Assembly (NCBI RefSeq): GCF_001649575.2
Contig: NC_051436.1
Span: forward strand, 2,993,682-3,057,681
DNA length: 64,000 nt
Source of the DNA: Kryptolebias marmoratus
Lineage: Eukaryota > Chordata > Actinopteri > Cyprinodontiformes > Rivulidae
Direction: 5' to 3'
The translations under genes and the position numbers were made by a program. The notes under the pieces are model-generated. The model was not told where the DNA came from, did not search any database, and worked only from the letters and a program-made list of their open reading frames with translations. This document shows positions 58,701 through 64,000 of the stretch, piece after piece (the first letter of the stretch is position 1; the number at the start of each line of letters is the position of its first letter).

Positions 58701-61700
58701 NNNNNNNNNNNNNNNNNNNNATTTTAGCAGTAAGGTAGCAAAGCTGCGCTCTTCTTCGTAGACATTGAGTTTGGCTGCAGCTGCACACAGTTGCAGCGCC
58801 TCCTACAGGAAACTGGTGGAGCTACGCAGAGAACCACGCCGTTCAAAAGCCTTGTTTGGATTCAGGTTTTTATAAAACACTGAGGTCCGGACCTCGGTGG
58901 AATCAATGGGAGCTACGGTTCTGGACAGGAGGACATTTTAACATTTTTACAATCTGTCTTCTGTGTCTTGTCATTTTTTGTTTTTCTTTTTGTTTGTGTG
59001 TTGTCATCTTACAGCACTTCGGCCAACCGCAGTTGTTTCTAAATGTACCAAAGAAGTAAATTTAAGTTTAAAACCACGTGCTCTGAGGTCTTTGGGAGTC
59101 GCAGCTCCAAACGAGACGACGTCCATCATCAGATCTGCTTTTCAGGAGCGCGATCGGACAACTCAAAGTCTTGTTTTAATCCACTCTTGTTTATTTTGTG
59201 CCCATTTAGGCAGTTGTGTGTTTTGACAAAGAAGAAGATGCTGAGAAACTGAAAAGGATGAAGAGCCTCGACCTCAAAGGCGTGTCTGTCTCCGTGGTTA
59301 CGGATCAGGTAAAAGTTACTTCCTGTTTCCTGTTTGTTCCTGGAAAATATCCACACCAAGGATCTTTCCTGGTTAGATTGTTAAAAAATCTGCTGTTTTT
59401 AGGATATGGTTGCAAAGGAACAGAAGAAAGCTCCACAGCAGTAAGTTGTGAAACATTTTTTTATATAACTTTTATATTTTTCTCCACCTTAAGCTCACAT
59501 TTTTTCCACAGAAGCTCTACGGCGTCCCCCGTCCTCGTGGCACAAACCACTGAATCTTCCTCCAACATGAAGGTTGTTCCTCCAACTAAAACGCTTTCAG
59601 CTTTACCTAAAGTGAAAAAGACCACAACGAGGAAACTCCTCTTAAAAGCAAAAAACCTGGTTTCTAAAGCTAAAAACATCTCAACCCAGCAGGCTGTCAA
59701 AACGCTCAAAAAAGCCGACGTAGCTGGAAGAAGAGACGTTAAAAAAGGAGCTTTGGAGCTTTCTGGATCCAAGAAGTCCAAGTGTCCAACAGAGACGCTA
59801 AAACCAACAACTAAACTAAACCTTAATGAGTCTTTATTGGCTCCTAAAGAACCAACCAAGTCTGGAAAACCAATAAATCCGACCGTTAATGAATCAAACG
59901 CAGGGAAACGAAAAATAAACGTGGACGAAAACGCAGAAAGGACCTTAGAAGTGTTGGAAACGACCTCCGAGTGTCAGCCTGACGCTGCTGGGACTCCGGA
60001 GGATGAACATCTAGAAACGGACGTCGAAGAATCTGCTCTGGTCTCCGAGATTTTAGAGATGGACGCATCAGAGACGAAGCAACAAGACGACGTGGACAAC
60101 GTGGATGTTCGGATGAAAGAGGTCCAAGTGGAGCTGATGATGGAAACAGGAGCTTCAGAGGTGGACGAGGGACAAGAAGGAACAGATACAGGAGCTTCAG
60201 AGGTGGACAAAGGACAAGACATAACAGATACAGGAGCTTCAGAGGTGGACAAGAGACAAATAACAGATACAGGAGCTTCAGAGGTGGACAAGGGACAAAT
60301 AATAGATAGAAGAGCTTCAGCGGTGGACAAAGGACGAGAAGGAACAGATACAGGAGCTTCAGAGGTGGACAAGGGACAAATAACAGATACAGGAGCTTCA
60401 CCATCTAAAGCCAGAGACGGGTCTCCAGGAACCAGAACAGATTTTATATTTAAACTCACTGATTCTCCTCAAACACAAGAATCCATCATCAAACCTTCAG
60501 AAACCGAGGTGAAGGCTTCATCACCGGTCCAGGAAAACGAGGACCTGACGTCCGCTGGAAGACAACTGGACGCCAAAACTGCAGGAAGCTCCAGCGAAGA
60601 CGAGATGAAACGGACCAGAACAAGGAAAAAAGGTATGTTTGAGATGGATCTGTGATTACAGAACACTGTACTGTCCCAGTTCTCCAATAACCTGAGCACA
60701 CGAACCCTTCTGTGCACGTCGACTGAGTGCACGCTTCGTAGAGGGGCGGAGGGTGGAGGGCGAGGACTGGGCCCGGGCCCAAGTTCTGCAGGAGCAACAA
60801 GTCATCCATTTAAAGCAGGAACACGTCTAAAACCTGCAGGACAGCGCCCCCGAGGAATTGCAGGATGGTTTTAATAAATTGTGTGGGGCAAAATCTGCTG
60901 TTTGGGATTTTATCAGGACAGCAAAACTGAAACAATTTGACAGAAAGTTCGTATAAATCTGAGTTTGGAGAATCCTGAACAGTAAAATGTGTTTTTGATC
61001 CTTCCTTCCTCTTCAGTCGTTGGTAAACGGAGCTGGGATCCTGCTGGACCAGAACCGAAGCGTCTCTGTCGGCGCTCCGCCGCCGTCGACTCAATGCCGT
61101 CCGACCGCCGCCCTCCTGTTGGTGAGAAACAAAAACAACTTCAGACTTTAAAAAACAAAAATATAAATGTTATTTGACAGGAAGACTTGACTTAAAGTGG
61201 AAGAAATATTAATATCTACTGTTTTTCCAGCAGTGTTTTTATCATTAGGAATCTCGAGTTCCTGTTTAAATCTGACACTAGAAAAAATAAAACATTAAAA
61301 TTAATGTTGCTGCCAATTATTGACCAATCAAAGAAAAATAAACGATAATAATCAAATTCTCCTTGAAATATATATTTTCTAATAAACAGCAGAGCTGTGT
61401 GAACATCCTGGCCTTTAAAGGGTTAAAATCCCCATAATATAATTTATATTTGATATGAATGTTTTAGACTGAAGTAGTTTTAGGAATTGACTCATTTTAA
61501 AGTGGAAAAAAATATTAATATAAAATGTTTTCTTGGATGATGACATCTTTCTGTTTGTCTTAAAGCATAATGCTGCGAAAATCTGCAATTTATTAATTGT
61601 TTTTTTTTTTGCTTTAAACACAACTTCTCCATCATTAAAGGATTGTTTTGAGGGTTAATTTAACTCAAACTCCTCCGGGTTTTTGTAAAAATCACAATAG

Positions 61701-62544
61701 AAAACAGCAAATATTCCTCAGATTTGTTTATAATTCGACTTTGTGATCAGATGCAGAAATATTTCATCTGATCTGAGCTTTAACTTCTGATTTAACGCTC
61801 AGTTTCCTCGCAGCTTTTAGTCGTTTCTTTTCAGAAGAAGAAGAAGTCACCTTTTCTCCTCCCACCTGGCGTCTCTGACTCTGTTTCCATCTTGGATTAA
61901 TTTACGGACTTGAGATCCGTCAGACTGTCCGAATGTAAACAAACGACTCGTAATTGTTGGCAACAAAAACCAGACTCTGCTGATTTTTGCTCATTTATTA
62001 TAAATTCTGCTGTAATCTCAGAAGTGACTGATGTGTATTTAGTGGTTTTTATCACGGGTGATACACGTGTATTAAAAGCACAGGAAAGTCTGGTACTCTG
62101 ACGGCCATCTTGGCTTGAACCCGAACGTTTCTGCTGCTCCTCAGGTCAGGAGTTCGTGGTGCCGAGGTGGGGTTCCTTCTGTTACCTCTGCTCGGTCTTC
62201 TACCTGCAGGAGGACGGGAGGAGAGACGCGCACTGCTGCAGCCGGACGCACTACAACAACCTGCAGGTTGGCGCCGACGCCGCGCGCCCGGCTCACGCCG
62301 ACGCCGCACCGTTTCACCCGTCTGGGGTTTATCTTTCAGAAATGCTTCCAGAAGCAGAAACTGAAGCTCTCCCAAGACTCGACACTGAAGAGCCTCGATG
62401 AAAAAGGTGAAATGAGAGGAAGAAGAGCCTCAGGGCTCAGCTAAAGTCAGGATTTGTCTCTTAAAATTAATTAAAACCTTCATTTTTATCGTTAAAGGTT
62501 CCTGGCGTTTGTCGGAGGATGAACGGGACAAAAACCGGATCTGA
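51219..62544 (+). CDS. znf638: Gene 2: compact ZNF638-like paralogue lacking the RRM-pair modules
   Basis: Fourteen coding exons, about 1,367 residues: 51219-52790, 52877-52938, 54713-54751, 54841-55104, 56454-56674, 56855-57066, 57287-57421, 59210-59308, 59403-59440, 59512-60632, 61017-61121, 62145-62266, 62340-62406 and 62498-62544. Exons 1-10 correspond one to one in phase, and mostly in length, to exons 1-10 of gene 1. The gene then passes directly to the C-terminal zinc finger. It keeps the N-terminal motif, zinc finger 1, RS region and RRM 1. It has no RRM pair and no FVTVDEI motif. All splice borders are GT-AG and phases agree throughout, so it appears intact. The very end is less certain. 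Confidence 0.85.
52877..54751 (+). CDS. znf638: Gene 2 exons 2-3 (52877-52938, 54713-54751): second half of zinc finger 1
   Basis: The exons encode [20 protein letters not shown] and then YPKWDG. The C-x2-C plus H-x5-H pattern is complete. The intron between them is enlarged by a gapped inverted-repeat element at 53415-54119. Confidence 0.88.
53415..54119 (-). mobile_element. Inverted-repeat element, family 1, copy 8 (gapped)
   Basis: Minus orientation, from CAGTCCCTCCAGGATTTTGT to AAATCCTGGAGGGTCTG, with an N run at 53592-53803. It lies in gene 2 intron 2, so the family invaded both paralogues. Confidence 0.85.
54841..56674 (+). CDS. znf638: Gene 2 exons 4-5 (54841-55104, 56454-56674): RS region
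   Basis: The exons encode Arg/Ser-rich sequence ([33 protein letters not shown]). There is no decapeptide array as in gene 1. The intron contains a decayed Tc1 transposase on the minus strand and a fold-back element whose right end lies about 20 bp before the exon 5 acceptor. Confidence 0.87.
55205..56120 (-). pseudogene. Decayed Tc1/mariner-type transposase
   Basis: Minus-strand translations spread over several frames show Tc1-like signatures: [12 protein letters not shown] (helix-turn-helix region), [27 protein letters not shown] and, closer to the 5' plus-strand side, [17 protein letters not shown] remnants. Frameshifts and stops break the gene. Clear inverted ends were not found. It lies antisense in gene 2 intron 4. 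Confidence 0.75.
56218..56432. mobile_element. Fold-back element, family 2, in gene 2 intron 4
   Basis: Same family (GTCCAATCCTGGTCCTCAGG ... CCTGAGGACCAGGACTGG). Its right end lies about 21 bp before the acceptor of gene 2 exon 5. Confidence 0.8.
56855..57066 (+). CDS. znf638: Gene 2 exon 6: linker before RRM 1
   Basis: It encodes [20 protein letters not shown], then Ser-rich and Lys-rich sequence, ending in phase 0. The VPVVLAEL segment is shared with gene 1 exon 6 (VPVVIAEL). Confidence 0.85.
57287..59308 (+). CDS. znf638: Gene 2 exons 7-8 (57287-57421, 59210-59308): RRM
   Basis: The exons encode [20 protein letters not shown] and VLLLKSKQQ, then [20 protein letters not shown] and [13 protein letters not shown]. 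Lengths (135 and 99 nt) equal gene 1. This is the only RRM left in gene 2. The intron holds a 330-bp dispersed repeat and a 505-bp gap. Confidence 0.87.
57545..57800 (-). repeat. 330-bp dispersed repeat, copy 4
   Basis: Reverse orientation: TTTGTGACCCATGTTGGCAA, AAGCTTCAAAATGATCCGTA, ATACGAAGGGATTTAAATG and ATTATTTCTGAAGACATG. In gene 2 intron 7. Confidence 0.75.
58216..58720. other. Assembly gap (505 N) in gene 2 intron 7
   Basis: Run of N between RRM exons 7 and 8 of gene 2. Flanks are not recognised repeats. Confidence 0.99.
59403..60632 (+). CDS. znf638: Gene 2 exons 9-10 (59403-59440, 59512-60632): basic then acidic spacer
   Basis: Exon 9 encodes [12 protein letters not shown]. Exon 10 (1,121 nt) starts Lys-rich ([17 protein letters not shown]), like gene 1 exon 10, then becomes acidic with a 13-residue repeat around [13 protein letters not shown] at about 60145-60400. 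It ends RTRTRKKG in phase 1. Its start matches gene 1 exon 10 and its Arg-rich end resembles gene 1 exon 61. This is the expected product if everything between was deleted or never gained. Confidence 0.85.
60145..60400 (+). repeat. 39-bp coding minisatellite in gene 2
   Basis: About six imperfect units around ACAGGAGCTTCAGAGGTGGA encode [10 protein letters not shown] plus a variable part. Unit lengths are multiples of three. The array is unrelated in sequence to any repeat in gene 1. Confidence 0.9.
60655..60850. mobile_element. Composite repeat fragment in gene 2
   Basis: Inverse orientation of the 25.7-kb composite: TTCTCCAATAACCTGAGCAC ... GGGCGGAGGGTGGAGGGCGA and then the junction CAAGTTCTGCAGG into family 2 sequence (GTCTAAAACCTGCAGGACAG). 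Confidence 0.7.
61017..62544 (+). CDS. znf638: Gene 2 last exons: C-terminal zinc finger and tail
   Basis: Exons 61017-61121, 62145-62266, 62340-62406 and 62498-62544. The first gives [18 protein letters not shown]. The second carries a finger, [11 protein letters not shown]...HCCSRTH, with C-x2-C and H-x5-H. The third is [20 protein letters not shown]. The fourth ends [10 protein letters not shown] and a stop. If the last intron is not removed, translation instead ends at a TAA near 62444 after [12 protein letters not shown]. Confidence 0.78.
61122..62144. other. Intron without recognised features
   Basis: AT-rich 1-kb intron of gene 2 before the C-terminal zinc-finger exon. Nothing recognised. 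Confidence 0.6.
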
Positions 62545-62733
62545 TTTCAAAACACGATGAAGAGACGCAGTTCGGGCTCGAAAAGGTAAAAACATTTCAT
62601 CTCTGAACCAAACGGACCAAAACAGCTGCTTCTGCTTTATTTTTGTTTTGTTTTATAAAATATATTTATTTCAGAATGAATTCAGATGTTTATCCACTGG
62701 TTCTGATTTTTAGTTTGGATTCAAAGTTTCGAA

Positions 62734-62739
62734 AATAAA
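62734..62739 (+). terminator. Poly(A) signal of gene 2
   Basis: AATAAA lies 190 bp after the proposed stop at 62544, a normal distance for a short 3' UTR. Confidence 0.5.
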
Positions 62740-63524
62740 ACCCTGAGTTTGTCACAATCACATTTCTCCGTGCTGCTTCCTGTTTGTGTGAAAACTCGAG
62801 TTATTTTAGATATTTTCTTATGAATGAAACTCTTTAAACTCTTTAAACGTCAGATTTAATAAAACAGAATAATTTCTTTACTGTATTTAACTGTTTCAGT
62901 TTAAAAATGACTGAACTGGGGGGGAAGAAAGAGATGCTACTTCAAATGTTTGTCATATAATCGACCAATCAGACGATCCCGTTCGACGCTCTTTACACGT
63001 CAAAATAAAGGTAAAAACTGAATTTTCCTGTCTTCAAAGTAACGGTCACAAGAAGACAAAATGAGAAGTGATGGAGACTCGATTTGTCCCAAACCGGAGG
63101 AGCAGATCTGATCGAATTTAAATCTCATCTTAAGGGACCGGATGAAGCATTGAGAAGGCCCAGATTTGGCCCGTGGGCCTCGAGGGTTCAGGTTTTACAG
63201 TCGCGTCACAAAACTACTCGATGAATGGTCCAATGATGTCCCCGAACACCTGACGCTGATGAAAACGGCTCACATTGTTGTCCTTCAGTAAAAAAAGACG
63301 TCACCACCTTGATGCTCGAGGCTTTTATTGTGAAGGACTGATTTGTTCTGCTGCAGCTAAAATACTGCCTGTTATTTTGTAGTAAACCCAGTGAAAAGTG
63401 TCCCCATAACAAATTAAACAAATGCAGTTGGGTTCAGAAGCTTCATGCTCTGATTACGTTTCCTCCTGGAGGTTTTCTGGACAAGTTCCACCAGGACAAA
63501 GATGTCGAAACCTGGACCGCCGTC

Positions 63525-63620
63525 CCGCAGGTTTTAGGTGTTTCTCTGCTTCGACACGCCTGATCTGAATGACTGAGTGATAAACGGGCTTCTGCAAAGA
63601 AACGTCTAAAACCTGCAGGA
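63525..63620. mobile_element. Degenerate family 2 fold-back element
   Basis: CCGCAGGTTTTAGGTGTTTC ... CGCCTGATCTGAATGACTGA ... ACGTCTAAAACCTGCAGG is a shortened, diverged copy of the family 2 hairpin. Confidence 0.6.
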
Positions 63621-63740
63621 GGAGACCCTCCAGGACCAGGAGGAGACCAAGAATCTGCAGGAAGAGACCCTCCAGGACCAGGAGGAGACCAAGAATCTGC
63701 AGGAAGAGACCCTCCAGGACCAGGAGGAGACCAAGAACCC
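63618..63740 (+). repeat. Minisatellite downstream of gene 2
   Basis: Three units of about 39 bp built on GACCCTCCAGGACCAGGAGG followed by AGACCAAGAATCTGCAGGAA. It begins at the end of the fold-back copy and partly resembles its sequence, so it may have arisen by expansion of that repeat's end. Confidence 0.85.
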
Positions 63741-63792
63741 ACTGAAGGAGTGAAGACAACAAAACAATCACTCAAAGCTTTTGTCATCAATC

Positions 63793-63798
63793 TTTATT
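63793..63798 (-). terminator. Poly(A) signal of the minus-strand gene
   Basis: TTTATT on the plus strand is AATAAA on the minus strand, 82 bp after the stop codon at 63880-63882. Confidence 0.5.
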
Positions 63799-63879
63799 TC
63801 ATACTAATTAACAGACTCTAAGAAAGAAAGAAAACTACATTTCCCATAGTTCCTTGCGTAATCTGCCCAGTGGTCCAGC

Positions 63880-63942
63880 TCAGTCTGAAATGGAGCCCTG
63901 AGGTTCTGCTGACGATCCCGAAGCTCGCTGCTGATAATATTT
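63880..63942 (-). CDS. Last coding exon of an unidentified minus-strand gene (partial)
   Basis: On the minus strand a TTTTCAG acceptor precedes 21 codons, KYYQQRASGSSAEPQGSISD and a stop. An AATAAA follows about 80 bp further on. The gene continues beyond the right edge. I do not recognise the C-terminus. It is convergent with gene 2, about 1.1 kb from that gene's poly(A) signal. The evidence is a small open stretch plus signals, so confidence is moderate. Confidence 0.5.
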   Translation of the reverse strand, partial: KYYQQRASGSSAEPQGSISD

Positions 63943-64000
63943 CTGAAAACGAGACGAAGGGAAAAAGAACAGGATCAGAAGCGGAGCTTGAGGGGTTCCA

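Overview
This is vertebrate nuclear DNA, most likely from a ray-finned (teleost) fish. It has GT-AG split genes, long AT-rich introns, teleost-type LINE fragments (RTE, L2-like, L1/Tx1-like), a decayed Tc1 transposase, many small inverted-repeat elements, and assembly gaps (runs of N). I cannot name the species from sequence alone.

The window is dominated by two tandem plus-strand paralogues of ZNF638 (NP220), a relative of matrin-3. Gene 1 (coding 1526-45970) reconstructs to about 64 coding exons, about 12.7 kb of coding sequence and roughly 4,250 residues. Its layout is: conserved MATR3/ZNF638 N-terminal motif, matrin-type C2H2 zinc finger, RS domain with a 30-bp coding minisatellite, one RRM (exons at 5633 and 9382), a basic spacer, three tandem four-RRM modules (A 11955-20599, B 21982-31101, C 33490-40630) separated by long low-complexity spacer exons, an acidic/basic tail with one FVTIDEI motif, and a C-terminal matrin-type zinc finger. 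Exon order and exon phases are the same in all three modules. Each module is itself a doubled RRM pair, so the pair, present once in the human protein as I recall it, appears six times here. This makes 13 RRM-like folds in one protein.

Gene 2 (coding 51219-62544, 14 exons, about 1,367 residues) keeps the N-terminal exon, zinc finger, RS region, first RRM, a long low-complexity exon and the C-terminal zinc finger, but has none of the RRM-pair cassettes. A 5.2-kb intergenic stretch separates the genes. It holds L2-like LINE fragments and, near 49.9-50.0 kb, a plausible TATA-less promoter and 5' UTR exon for gene 2. At the right edge the last coding exon, stop codon and poly(A) signal of an unidentified minus-strand gene are visible (63880-63942).

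Introns are crowded with repeats. Eight copies of one inverted-repeat element contain five of the eight assembly gaps. There are also fold-back elements, a composite repeat, a 330-bp dispersed repeat in four copies, a 1.35-kb element with terminal inverted repeats, and several minisatellites. Human ZNF638/NP220 is known as a nuclear DNA/RNA-binding protein linked to HUSH-dependent silencing of unintegrated retroviral DNA. Whether the expanded fish protein does something similar is inference only.
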